Shown here piece by piece: positions 41,262 through 49,568 of a stretch of 64,000 bases of DNA. The stretch is from Hymenobacter algoricola (lineage in GTDB: Bacteria > Bacteroidota > Bacteroidia > Cytophagales > Hymenobacteraceae). Location: positions 1-64,000 of the forward strand of contig NZ_BAABDH010000016.1 in assembly GCF_039539525.1 (NCBI RefSeq), given 5' to 3'. Position 1 is the stretch's first letter. Every line of letters starts with the position of its first letter. A program made the position numbers and the translations under genes. The notes below the pieces were generated by a model. The model worked only from the letters and a program-made list of their open reading frames with translations. It was not told the DNA's origin and searched no databases.

Positions 41262-41876
41262 TTATGTTAATTGAGATAAGTCATTTTTGAAATCAATAAA
41301 AGATTTCCAACTTAGAAGTTCTACAATGTCAAAAGCCAAGTTAGCGGTACGAAACCGATTAAATTTAGGGTTAATTTCTTTGGTTAATGTGTCAAAACAA
41401 GTTATAACTGCTGGGTTAAAATTTCCTTCTTCAAAATGAATGGCTTGATTTCGTCCTTGCCAAATAATTTGCTTTAAAGCCTGTGTACCAATGAGACGAC
41501 CATTAGGACAATTCGCAAGTCCACCATGAATGATTGAAATACCTTGCTTAGCCATTTGCAATAACGAGCCTGATAAACTTGCAATTGCAAATTCGTGGGT
41601 TAACAATGTTTTTCTTTTTAAATCAATCTCTTTGTCTTTATGAAAAGCTTCTTTATCTTCTGTAAAATAAGCGTCCCACATTAACCCTACTCCTGTCATA
41701 TAATCATCAATGTCTTCGCTTTCTTGAAGATTGTCAGCTCTGCGATATTTGTCTTGTGCAACTCTAATAAGAACTTGAAGTTCTTTGTCAAGTTTATTTA
41801 TTTCTTCTAACTCATGCCAAATTGAATAAATGGTAGCTGTTGCTGCATATTCAATGTCAATTAAATATTGTTGCAT
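41262..41876 (-). CDS. HEPN-like protein (putative RNase)
   Basis: 204 residues, AT-rich and helical. IIWQGRNQAIHFEEGNF near residue 145-165 contains RNQAIH, the R-N-x-x-x-H active-site motif of HEPN RNases. The long helices before it (EEINKLDKELQVLIRVAQDK) fit a HEPN four-helix bundle. HEPN proteins serve as toxins and abortive-infection effectors. No antitoxin gene is adjacent. The ATG at 41876 (MQQYLID) is chosen because upstream codons lie in the boundary repeat. Bounded by cassette-like repeats on both sides. Confidence 0.65.
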   Translation of the reverse strand: MQQYLIDIEYAATATIYSIWHELEEINKLDKELQVLIRVAQDKYRRADNLQESEDIDDYMTGVGLMWDAYFTEDKEAFHKDKEIDLKRKTLLTHEFAIASLSGSLLQMAKQGISIIHGGLANCPNGRLIGTQALKQIIWQGRNQAIHFEEGNFNPAVITCFDTLTKEINPKFNRFRTANLAFDIVELLSWKSFIDFKNDLSQLT

Positions 41877-41898
41877 AACGAATGCTGTTTTAAGGTGA

Positions 41899-42006
41899 CC
41901 GCTAACATTTGGATTGCCGCAACTCGCCGCTAGAGTAAGTTGCGGCAATACATCTTTAGTACGCAACTCACTTGCGTACTATCGGCCAAATGAGCATGCT
42001 TGCCGC
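41899..42006. repeat. Cassette-boundary repeat upstream of the HEPN-like gene
   Basis: Begins CCGCTAAC (41899-41906), then ATTGCCGCAACT (41913-41924) pairing exactly with AGTTGCGGCAAT (41938-41949), then a second hairpin AGTACGCAA / TTGCGTACT and another TTGCCGCAACT. Homologous to 39347-39420. Confidence 0.6.
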
Positions 42007-42019
42007 AACTCGCCCGGTT

Positions 42020-42389
42020 GTAACCCGAAGCTGTCGAAGGGCGAGGCGGGGTAGTTGTGCTGAGCCACAGGGGGTAAGTTTCGGTGGTTTTGATGCGGCT
42101 GTGTCCCAGCCGGGTTTGCATGATGCGGGTGTCAGCTCCCGCCTCCATCAGCTGCGTAGGAGTGCCGGAGCAGGTGCAAGGTAACCGTTCGGCTGACCTG
42201 GGCACGCGCGGCGGCCTGTTTTATTACCTGCTGCAGGCTCCGGGCACTGTAAGGGGCGCCGGGCTGCTGGCCCTCAAACGGGAATGTGGCCGGGCGCAAC
42301 GGCTCCTGCGGCCGGTGTAGTGGGCTATAGAGCCGTGGCAGGGCGCGGCCCTGTTTGCCCTTGCTGCCGCCGCGTAGCACGATAACCAC
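42020..42389 (-). pseudogene. Tyrosine recombinase, C-terminal half, frameshifted
   Basis: The minus strand first reads IVLRGGSKGKQGRALP, PFEGQQPGAPYSARSLQQVI and VTLHLLRHSYA. After a small deletion near 42151-42160 the other frame continues LMEAGADTRIMQTRLGHSRI and KTTETY. These are the R-H-x-x-R-type elements of a phage-integrase/Xer catalytic domain, including HxLRH, LGHS and the terminal Tyr. The N-terminal half is missing, replaced by the promoter region of 42411. The tail resembles the scrap at 322-416. Its 3' end faces the cassette-like repeats. Confidence 0.7.
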
Positions 42390-42410
42390 CGCCTCCTTAC
42401 CTTCGCCGCT

Positions 42411-43757
42411 ATGCGCTTACTGTTCGCCTTTCCGCTCCTGCTGCTCGCCACTGCCTGCGTTCCGCTCGGTACGCCCATCACCGACCCCAATGCGGCCCGG
42501 CGCCCGGCGCCCGGCCAGCAGCCCCCGCCCGAGTACTACGCCGACAAAACCATCCGCTACGAGGACTACGTCTACAATCCCGACGTGCGCTCGGTGCAGT
42601 GCTACGTGGCCACGGGCCAGCCCACGGAGGTATTCCAGCCGCCGGTGGTGCCGCTGGGCCAGAGCCAGCCCGTCACGCTGGAGTTTGACCTGCTGGGCTC
42701 CAATTCCCAGCGCTTCACGGCCAGGCTGGTGCACTGCGACGCCAACTGGCAGCCCTCGGTGCTCACCGACATGCAGTTTCTGAGCGAGATAAACGAGTTT
42801 CTCATCACCGACTACCGCACCGGCGTGGGCACCAAGGTGCCCTACTACCACTACAAGATGCAGATGCCGCGGGTGAAGCTCAGCGGCAACTACCTGCTGC
42901 TGGTGCAGAGCGCCGGCGGCGTGCCGGTGCTGAGCCGCCGGGTGCTGGTCTACGAAAACCAGGTGCAGGTCAGTCTGCGCCAGGGCATTCCGGTGGCCGG
43001 TGCCGAGCGCTACACCCTGCAGCAGGTCGACTTCTCCATCGGCTACGGCGGCGTCAACTTGGTCAATCCGGCCCAGGAAGTGAAGGTGCTGCTGCGCCAG
43101 AACTTCCGCTGGGACAACGCCAAGTACAACCTGCGCCCCACCTTCGTGCGCGACGCCGAGCAGCGGCTGGACTACCAGTACTTCAACTTCGAGAATGCCT
43201 TTGCGGCCAGCAACGAGTTCCGCTTTTTCGATTTGCGCTCCTTGCGGGTGATGGGTGCCGGCATGGCCCAGCTCGACCCCAACGCCTCGCCCCGCTCGGT
43301 GGTGCTGACCAACGAAGTCAGCCGCAACGGGCAGGCCTACTCGCAGTACGACGACATCAACGGGCAGCGGGTGTTTGAAAACCGCGAATACGGCAACGGC
43401 GCCTCCAACGGCGACTACGCCACCGTGGCCTTCCAGCTGCAGGCCGAGCAGCAGGCGCCGGGCGCCGTGTACGTGCTGGGCGCCCTCACCGACTGGAAGC
43501 TCAAGGACGAGTTCCGGATGACCTACGACGCGGAAGCCCGGCAGTACAACACCCGCGTGCTGCTCAAGCAGGGCTACTACAACTACTACTACGTGGTGGC
43601 CCGGCCCGGCGCGGCTCCCGACGACGTGTACTTCGAAGGCAGCCACCAGGAAACCGAAAACCAGTATGATCTGCTGGTGTACTACCGTCCGCCCGGCACC
43701 CGCGCCGACCTGCTCATCGGCTACCAGGCCATCACCATCAACAGCCGGCAGCGGTAA
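42411..43757 (+). CDS. Type IX secretion system plug-type protein (DUF5103)
   Basis: 448 residues. A lipoprotein-like signal (MRLLFAFPLLLLATAC, lipobox LLATAC) is followed by the DUF5103 region: YEDYVYNPDVRSVQCYVATG, ARLVHCDANWQPS, INEFLITDYRTGVGTKVPYY and SGNYLLLV. A C-terminal beta domain with GSHQETENQYDLLVYYRP is typical. In Flavobacterium this family gives the Plug protein that seals the SprA translocon of the type IX secretion system. Substrate-level evidence is absent here. TACCTTCG just before the ATG resembles a -7 box, implying a very short leader. Confidence 0.82.
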   Translation: MRLLFAFPLLLLATACVPLGTPITDPNAARRPAPGQQPPPEYYADKTIRYEDYVYNPDVRSVQCYVATGQPTEVFQPPVVPLGQSQPVTLEFDLLGSNSQRFTARLVHCDANWQPSVLTDMQFLSEINEFLITDYRTGVGTKVPYYHYKMQMPRVKLSGNYLLLVQSAGGVPVLSRRVLVYENQVQVSLRQGIPVAGAERYTLQQVDFSIGYGGVNLVNPAQEVKVLLRQNFRWDNAKYNLRPTFVRDAEQRLDYQYFNFENAFAASNEFRFFDLRSLRVMGAGMAQLDPNASPRSVVLTNEVSRNGQAYSQYDDINGQRVFENREYGNGASNGDYATVAFQLQAEQQAPGAVYVLGALTDWKLKDEFRMTYDAEARQYNTRVLLKQGYYNYYYVVARPGAAPDDVYFEGSHQETENQYDLLVYYRPPGTRADLLIGYQAITINSRQR

Positions 43758-43798
43758 GGGGCAGTCGGGGAGTTGTGGTAAGGGATAAAACAGCACGT

Positions 43799-43856
43799 CA
43801 TTCCGGGCATTCTGCGGCTCAGGTAGATTCCTCGCAAGCCCGGAATGCCGGGCTTT
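43799..43856. repeat. Intergenic fold-back repeat
   Basis: CATTCCGGGC and its complement GCCCGGAATG lie about 45 bp apart between convergent genes, beginning with GTCATTCCGG. It belongs to the class of GTCAT-type dispersed units seen elsewhere in the window. Confidence 0.5.
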
Positions 43857-43872
43857 GGCAAACCGGGCCGCG

Positions 43873-45096
43873 CTAATACCGGCCCTCGGCGCCGCCACCG
43901 CCCGAGGAGCCGCCCCCAAACCGGAAGCCTGGCTCATGGGGCTGCATGCTTGTTTCCGTGACGTGCGACATAACCACTGACTCCAGCTCCGGCACGCTGA
44001 AGGCGGGCTGGTCGGTGGGCTCGGCGGTGAGGCCGTACCTGGCGGGGCGTAAGTAGCGCATGGCGGCGCCGGCCAGCAGAATCAGGACCGCGCCGCCCAG
44101 GGCTAGGGCCACTTCCGGGGGCAGCACCGCGCGGTAGAAGCGGTAGGTATAAAGGGAGAAGGCCAGCGTCAGCAAGCCGGTATGCAGCAGGATCCGGTCG
44201 TGCCGGCGCAGGCCCTGGTAGAGGTAGAGCAGCGGAAGAGCGCCGGTAAACAGGTAAAACAGCGGCGCGAAGCTGATCTGCACCGACGAAGGCAGGCCGT
44301 GGAGCAGGGCGTTGGCTTCGCGCACCACCAGATAGTTGCCGGCCAGGTAGAAGCCCGCCAGCGCCAGCACTTTCACCGTGCGCAAACAGGTGCGGTAGTA
44401 CAGGTAGTCGGGGCGGCGGGAAAGGAGGCCAACCAGCTGGTAGCCCCCGGCCGAGGCCAGCATCAGCCCAAAGGGCAGCAGGGCTTTGCCGCTGCTGAAT
44501 TGCAGCAGCAACACGGCTACAGTCGTCAGGTAGAGCCCGAAGCTCAGGGCGCCCACCAGCGGGTCGGCGTAGCGCACTACGGCCGCCAGCAGGAGCAGCA
44601 GCCCCGGCAGCAGCAGCCACCCGAGCAGTCCGCGGGCCAGCAGCAGTTCCGGGTCCAGGGAGCCGGGCAGGGCAAGGCTGTACCCGAACGCCAGCACGGC
44701 GACAAAGTAGCCCAGGGCCACGTACAGCAGCGCATTGTCGACCCCGGAGCGGTAGAGCTGATTCGACCGGATCAGCACTTCCAGCAGCCCGATGGCGCCC
44801 CCCCCACTCAGCAGGCAGCCCAGCAGCAGGCGCCCCTCCCGGTTCTGTGAGCCGCTGTACGAGCCTTCACTGAGCAGCAGGAAAACCAGCCCCGATACGG
44901 TGACCACCGCAAAGCAGGTGAAGAGGAACAGGGCTATTTTGACGAACAGGTGGGGCTCGTAAAAGTCGCTGGGAAAGGCCTGCCGGATACTGCCCACCTG
45001 CTCGGAAGAAAGAAGCCCGGTTTTGCCCCAGCGCCGGGCCGTATCCTGCACCAGGCGGTTGAAAATGCCTTGTTCGTTATAAGCCTTACTGCTCAT
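43873..45096 (-). CDS. Polytopic membrane protein
   Basis: 407 residues with about ten predicted membrane helices, a soluble N terminus (FNRLVQDTARRWGKTGLLSS) and a Gly/Ser-rich tail (GGGSSGGGGAEGRY). No transporter motif is recognised. The start at 45096 overlaps the upstream DUF2157 gene by 11 bp, so the two are translationally linked and probably work together. They may form a membrane complex of unknown role. Confidence 0.72.
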   Translation of the reverse strand: MSSKAYNEQGIFNRLVQDTARRWGKTGLLSSEQVGSIRQAFPSDFYEPHLFVKIALFLFTCFAVVTVSGLVFLLLSEGSYSGSQNREGRLLLGCLLSGGGAIGLLEVLIRSNQLYRSGVDNALLYVALGYFVAVLAFGYSLALPGSLDPELLLARGLLGWLLLPGLLLLLAAVVRYADPLVGALSFGLYLTTVAVLLLQFSSGKALLPFGLMLASAGGYQLVGLLSRRPDYLYYRTCLRTVKVLALAGFYLAGNYLVVREANALLHGLPSSVQISFAPLFYLFTGALPLLYLYQGLRRHDRILLHTGLLTLAFSLYTYRFYRAVLPPEVALALGGAVLILLAGAAMRYLRPARYGLTAEPTDQPAFSVPELESVVMSHVTETSMQPHEPGFRFGGGSSGGGGAEGRY

Positions 45097-46069
45097 GGCT
45101 GGCAACTATTTTTTTCAGGTTGAGCAGTAACAGCACCACGCCTACTGCCGACAGCGGGAAGTAGATCGTAGCCAGCCCGACAGAGAGGCTGTTGTCGAGC
45201 TGGAAAAAGAGGTAGGTCAGGGCTATGTAGCCGTAGAGCGCGCCCAGCAGCACAAACACGTAGGAATGGGTGCGGCGCGCGTACCAGTACAACGCCCCGC
45301 TCAGCCCCAGCATCAGCAGCGCGGCCGCCCCGGGCGGCAGGAAGCCGGCATTGTAGGGGCTGCGCCACAGCGCACTGCTCAGGGCCAGCAGGGCCAGGTT
45401 GCTGCCCAGCAATAGATATGTGTAGCCGAAGTGCTTTTTGCGGTCCTGGTATTCCGAGGCCAGGCCCCCGGCCGCCAGCAGCAGGCCCAGCCCGATGGCC
45501 GCCGCATCGAGGTGGGGCAGGTCGTAGTTGTTCTGCGAAAAGGCCGAGAGCGGGGCAATGGCCACGCCCACCCAGGCGGCCAGGCCGGTAAGGGCCATGG
45601 AAAGTACGCCCCGGTGGTCGAAGCGGTAGGCGCAGAAAAAGAACACGACCGTCGGCACCAGCACCAGCAGGCCGTAGCGGGTGCCGAAGAAGCTGTACTG
45701 GTATTGCAGGTAGCCCACCAGGGTCAGCAGGGTAAGGCAGGCCAGCAGCAGCGCGTAGTCGGCCCCGGTGGAGGGCCTGGGGTTCAGCTGCCACGTAAAC
45801 GGCTGCCGCTGCCGGTAGGCATAGGCAAAGCCCGCCGCCGACAGCCCCGCAATGCCCGCCACAAGCACGCCGTGGCCGAGCGTGTCGATGTTCTTATAAA
45901 TCAGCAGACCCAGGCCGGTGCTCAGCAGCGTGACGCCCAGCGAAAGGAAGGTGCGCAGCTCGTAGTAGAGCGAAAAGGGCTTTTCCCGCTCGTAGCTGGC
46001 CATGGCGGCCGCCTGCTCGGCTGAAAGCAGGTGCAGGGCCCGCAGGGAGGCCAGGATTTTTTCGGTCAT
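45086..46069 (-). CDS. DUF2157 membrane protein
   Basis: 327 residues. A short N-terminal soluble domain (ILASLRALHLLSAEQAAAMA then YEREK) of the DUF2157 type is followed by about ten membrane helices. The family is widespread and uncharacterised. It overlaps the following membrane-protein gene, which has a similar N-terminal layout and may be a distant duplicate. Confidence 0.78.
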   Translation of the reverse strand: MTEKILASLRALHLLSAEQAAAMASYEREKPFSLYYELRTFLSLGVTLLSTGLGLLIYKNIDTLGHGVLVAGIAGLSAAGFAYAYRQRQPFTWQLNPRPSTGADYALLLACLTLLTLVGYLQYQYSFFGTRYGLLVLVPTVVFFFCAYRFDHRGVLSMALTGLAAWVGVAIAPLSAFSQNNYDLPHLDAAAIGLGLLLAAGGLASEYQDRKKHFGYTYLLLGSNLALLALSSALWRSPYNAGFLPPGAAALLMLGLSGALYWYARRTHSYVFVLLGALYGYIALTYLFFQLDNSLSVGLATIYFPLSAVGVVLLLLNLKKIVASHEQ

Positions 46070-46213
46070 ACAGAACAGGACAGCGAAGAATGGCGGTGCA
46101 GCTGGTCAGGGCTCCGGGGTAAACATAGACTTTTCTCTACGCTCTGCGGTCAATAGGGGCTTGCCGGCTGGCAGATCAGTGCTAAGTCAGCGCCCAAAGT
46201 CGTATCCTCAAGA

Positions 46214-46310
46214 AAATAAAACGGGGTACAGCCAAGGAGTAATACCCTTGTTTTATTTTTTTCGAAGGTGCGCCTCCTGCCTTCCGCCCAGCCCGCCGGC
46301 GCCGGCGGGC
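46214..46310. other. Intergenic hairpins between divergent genes
   Basis: The 308-bp gap (46070-46377) contains AATAAAAC-GGGGTA folding with TACCC-TTGTTTTATT, followed by T-run (46215-46260), and a 20-bp perfect palindrome GCCCGCCGGC/GCCGGCGGGC at 46291-46310. The first looks like an intrinsic terminator on the plus strand, although no plus-strand gene precedes it. A small RNA or attenuator is possible. Confidence 0.45.
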
Positions 46311-46377
46311 CGCTGGGTTGCGTAACCAAAGCTTCGGCCGCTCGTTGCAGCAACACACGCTTTCTACCAGCCCACTT

Positions 46378-47832
46378 ATGAAATCTGCCCTGCCTCTGGC
46401 CGCTGTCCTGCTGCTCACCTCCGCCTGTTCGACCAACCCCGTCACGGGTAAAAAAGAAGTTATGCTCGTCTCCAAAGGGCAGGAGCTGGCCATGGGCCAG
46501 CAGTCCGACCCGGCCGTGGTGGCGCAGTTTGGCCTGTATCCCGACCAGAAGCTGCAGAACTTCATCAACGAGAAGGGCAAGGCCATGGGCGCCATTTCGC
46601 ACCAGCCCAACCTGACGTACCAGTTCCGCGTCGTCGACTCGCCGGTTATCAACGCCTTTGCCATTCCCGGGGGCTACGTGTATTTCACCCGCGGCATCAT
46701 GGCGCACTTCAACAACGAGGCGCAGTTTGCCGGGGTGCTGGGCCACGAAATCGGCCACGTCACGGCCCGGCACTCGGCCAAGCAGCAAACCAATGCCATC
46801 ATCGGGCAGGTGGGCATGATGGGCGCCATGATTGCCTCGCCCCGGCTGGCGCAGTTCGGCGACCAGGCCATGCAGGGCATGCAGCTGCTGTTTCTCAAGT
46901 TCGGCCGCGACGACGAAAGCCAGTCCGATGAGCTGGGCGTGCAGTACTCCAGCAAAATTGGCTACGATGCCGCCCAGATGGCCGACTTCTTCGAGACCCT
47001 GCAGCGGGAGCAGGCCAAAAGCGGCACCCCGGCCATTCCCGACTTCCTGTCGACCCACCCCAACCCGGCCGACCGCTACAACCGCGTGCACCAGCTGGCC
47101 GACCAGTGGAAGCAGCAGAACGGCAACCCCAAGAACCTCAAAGTCAACCGCGACCAGTACCTGCGCCTGATCGACGGCATCGTGTACGGCGAAGACCCGC
47201 GCCAGGGCTTCGTGGAAAACAACGCCTTTTACCACCCCGAGCTGAAGTTCCGCTTCCCGGTGCCGGCCGGCTGGAAGCACCAGAACACGCCCCAGCAGTT
47301 TCAGATGGCCGACCCCGCCGGCAAGGCCCTGATGATGCTGACCCTGGCGCCCGGGGCCTCCCTCGACGAGGCAGCGCAGGCCGTAGTCAAGCAGTTCAGC
47401 CTGCAGCCCGTCGACTCGCGCCGCCTCACCGTCAACGGCTTCCCGGCCGTGGCTTTCGTGGCCGACCAGGTGCAGCAGGATCCGCAGACCGGGCAGGCGG
47501 TGGCCGGCATCCGCACTCAGGTATACCTGATTCAGGACGCCAAAACCATCTATGCCCTGGTGGGGGCCGCCGCGCCGGCCGACTTTGGCGGCTATCAGCC
47601 CACCTTCACCGCTACCATGGAAGGCTTTGCCCGCCTCACCGACCCGGACAAGCTCAGCCGCCAGCCCGAACACGTGCGCATCAAAACCCTGAAGCTGCGC
47701 AGCAACCTGGGGCAGGCGCTGAAAACCAACGGCGTGCCCGAAGCCCGGCTGGAGGAAATGGCCATCCTCAACGGCATGCAGCTCAACGAGCAGGTCAATG
47801 CCGGCTCCCTGATTAAAGTGGTCGGCAAATAA
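46378..47832 (+). CDS. M48 family metallopeptidase, lipoprotein
   Basis: 484 residues. MKSALPLAAVLLLTSAC is a lipoprotein signal (lipobox LTSAC). The M48 domain shows VVDSPVINAFAIPGGYVYFT, the zinc motif HEIGH with the second ligand region ESQSDELGVQY, and HPNPADRYN. Beyond residue 270 a C-terminal domain ends with LGQALKTNGV and LAILNGMQLNEQV-like residues (AGSLIKVVGK), resembling a LysM-type module. BepA/YggG-like proteases of this type handle outer-membrane protein quality control. It is followed 150 bp later by a paralogue. Confidence 0.9.
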   Translation: MKSALPLAAVLLLTSACSTNPVTGKKEVMLVSKGQELAMGQQSDPAVVAQFGLYPDQKLQNFINEKGKAMGAISHQPNLTYQFRVVDSPVINAFAIPGGYVYFTRGIMAHFNNEAQFAGVLGHEIGHVTARHSAKQQTNAIIGQVGMMGAMIASPRLAQFGDQAMQGMQLLFLKFGRDDESQSDELGVQYSSKIGYDAAQMADFFETLQREQAKSGTPAIPDFLSTHPNPADRYNRVHQLADQWKQQNGNPKNLKVNRDQYLRLIDGIVYGEDPRQGFVENNAFYHPELKFRFPVPAGWKHQNTPQQFQMADPAGKALMMLTLAPGASLDEAAQAVVKQFSLQPVDSRRLTVNGFPAVAFVADQVQQDPQTGQAVAGIRTQVYLIQDAKTIYALVGAAAPADFGGYQPTFTATMEGFARLTDPDKLSRQPEHVRIKTLKLRSNLGQALKTNGVPEARLEEMAILNGMQLNEQVNAGSLIKVVGK

Positions 47833-47982
47833 GCCGAAGTCACCGCCGCGCCCCGCCGCCAACCCGTGCCTTGGCCCAGTCCCCGCGCCGGCTTGGCCTG
47901 CTGTTTGCAACCCTGCTCTCGGGCTGCCCGTTGCAAGCTCGTCCTTTCTCCCACGCTACGCGGCCGATGCCGCCTTCCGCCC

Positions 47983-49437
47983 ATGCCTGTTTCCGCCCTC
48001 CACGTTCTTCCTGTAGCCGCCCTGGGGCTGCTCCTGTTGCCCCTGGCCAGCTCTACCACCCCAAGTCCGGCCGTTACCGCCGCTGCCGTCGTCGCGGCCC
48101 CCGTGCAGGGCGCCCAGCCCGACCCGCAGATCGTAGCCCAGTTTGGGTTGCTCAACAGCCCCACGCTCCAGCGCTTCATCGATGAGAAAGGCATGCAGAT
48201 GGGCCGCGTGTCCGACCGGCCGGCCGACGTGAAAGGCTTTACCGTCGTCGATTCGCCTGTCATCAACGCCTTTGCCACGCCCGATGGCCACGTGTACTTC
48301 ACCCGCGGCATCATGGCGCACTTCAACAACGAAGCGCAGTTTTCGGGGGTGCTGGGCCACGAAATAGGCCACATTACGGCCCGCCACGGACAAAAGCAGC
48401 AGACCCGCTCCACCGTGGCCAACGGCGCCCTGCTGCTGGGCTCCCTGCTCTCGAAGCGGATAGCATCCATTGCCCAGCCGGCCTCGCAGGTGGTGGGCCT
48501 GGGCTTGCTCAAGTACGGCCGCGACGACGAGAATGAGTCCGACCAGCTGGGGGTGAAGTACTCCTCCAAGATCGGCTACGACCCGGCCACGATGGCCGAT
48601 TTCTTCCTGACCCTGCAGCGGACCGAGCAAAGCAGCGGGGCCGCCACCATTCCCACGTTTCTCTCCTCGCACCCCAACTCGGCCGACCGCTACCAGAACG
48701 TGAAAAAGATGGCCGCGCAGGCCGAGCAGCAGGCCGGCCGCCAGCTGTCCGTCAACCGCGACCAGTACCTGCGCCTCATCGACGGCCTGGCCTACGGCGA
48801 CAACCCGCGGGAGGGCTACGTGGAAGGCGGCGTGTTCTACCACCCCGACCTGAAGTTCCGCTTCCCCATTCCGTCGGGCTGGAAGTCGCAGAACTCACCT
48901 TCGCAGTTTCAGATGGCGGAGCCCAACGGCAAAGCCGTCATCATCCTGATTCCGGCCGGCAGCGGCACCCTGGACGCCGCCGCCGAGGCCCTGGCCAAGC
49001 AGCTGAACCTGCAGTCGCCCCAGGCCAGCCGCACCACCATCAACAGCTTCCCCGCCATTGCCATTCAGGGCGACCAGATCGGCCAGGACCAGCAGGGGCA
49101 GCAGGGCGTTACGGCCCGCACGCTCAGCTACCTGATTCAGGATGGCCAGTCCATCTACGCCCTCGTGGGCCTGACCGCGCCCTCGACCTTCGATACCTAC
49201 GCGCCGCAGTTTCAGCGTACCGCCCAGGGCTTTGCCCGCCTCACCGAGGCCAGCAAGCTCAACCGCCAGCCCGAGCGTATCCGCATCCGGACGGCCAAAA
49301 CCAGCCAGACCCTGGCCACTGCCCTGGCCGCCAATGGTGTGCCCGCCGCCCGCCGCGAAAGCCTGGCTATCCTCAACGGCATGAAGCTGACGGACAAGCT
49401 GCCGGCTGGTAGCCTGTTTAAAGTGGTTGGCAAGTAG
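47983..49437 (+). CDS. M48 family metallopeptidase, second copy
   Basis: 484 residues, the same length as the upstream copy and similar throughout: VVDSPVINAFATPDGHVYFT, HEIGH, ENESDQLGVKYSSKIGYDP and a C-terminal LysM-like segment ending AGSLFKVVGK. The signal peptide differs: MPVSALHVLPVAALGLLLLP lacks a lipobox Cys, so this one is probably soluble in the periplasm. The start at 47983 gives a normal signal peptide; the open frame extends further but is not coding-like. A tandem duplication with altered anchoring is inferred. Confidence 0.88.
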   Translation: MPVSALHVLPVAALGLLLLPLASSTTPSPAVTAAAVVAAPVQGAQPDPQIVAQFGLLNSPTLQRFIDEKGMQMGRVSDRPADVKGFTVVDSPVINAFATPDGHVYFTRGIMAHFNNEAQFSGVLGHEIGHITARHGQKQQTRSTVANGALLLGSLLSKRIASIAQPASQVVGLGLLKYGRDDENESDQLGVKYSSKIGYDPATMADFFLTLQRTEQSSGAATIPTFLSSHPNSADRYQNVKKMAAQAEQQAGRQLSVNRDQYLRLIDGLAYGDNPREGYVEGGVFYHPDLKFRFPIPSGWKSQNSPSQFQMAEPNGKAVIILIPAGSGTLDAAAEALAKQLNLQSPQASRTTINSFPAIAIQGDQIGQDQQGQQGVTARTLSYLIQDGQSIYALVGLTAPSTFDTYAPQFQRTAQGFARLTEASKLNRQPERIRIRTAKTSQTLATALAANGVPAARRESLAILNGMKLTDKLPAGSLFKVVGK

Positions 49438-49513
49438 CCTACGGAGGATTTCTGAGTTGATGCGCAGTCAGCAGGCAGCAGGCAAGTACAGTGACTGAGC
49501 TGCTCTGCCAAAG

Positions 49514-49543
49514 AAAAAGGCCACCCGCTGGGGTGGCCTTTTT
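49514..49543. terminator. Bidirectional intrinsic terminator
   Basis: AAAAAGGCCACCC / GGGTGGCCTTTTT, 13 bp with a 4-nt loop, between the convergent M48 and ychF genes. Confidence 0.88.
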
Positions 49544-49568
49544 TGGTTGTTGTCTGAAGCTCGGGAGG

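Noticed and set aside
41930..42205. Independent small gene encoding LGHSRIKTTE
   Set aside because: It is the second frame of a decayed recombinase, not a separate gene.
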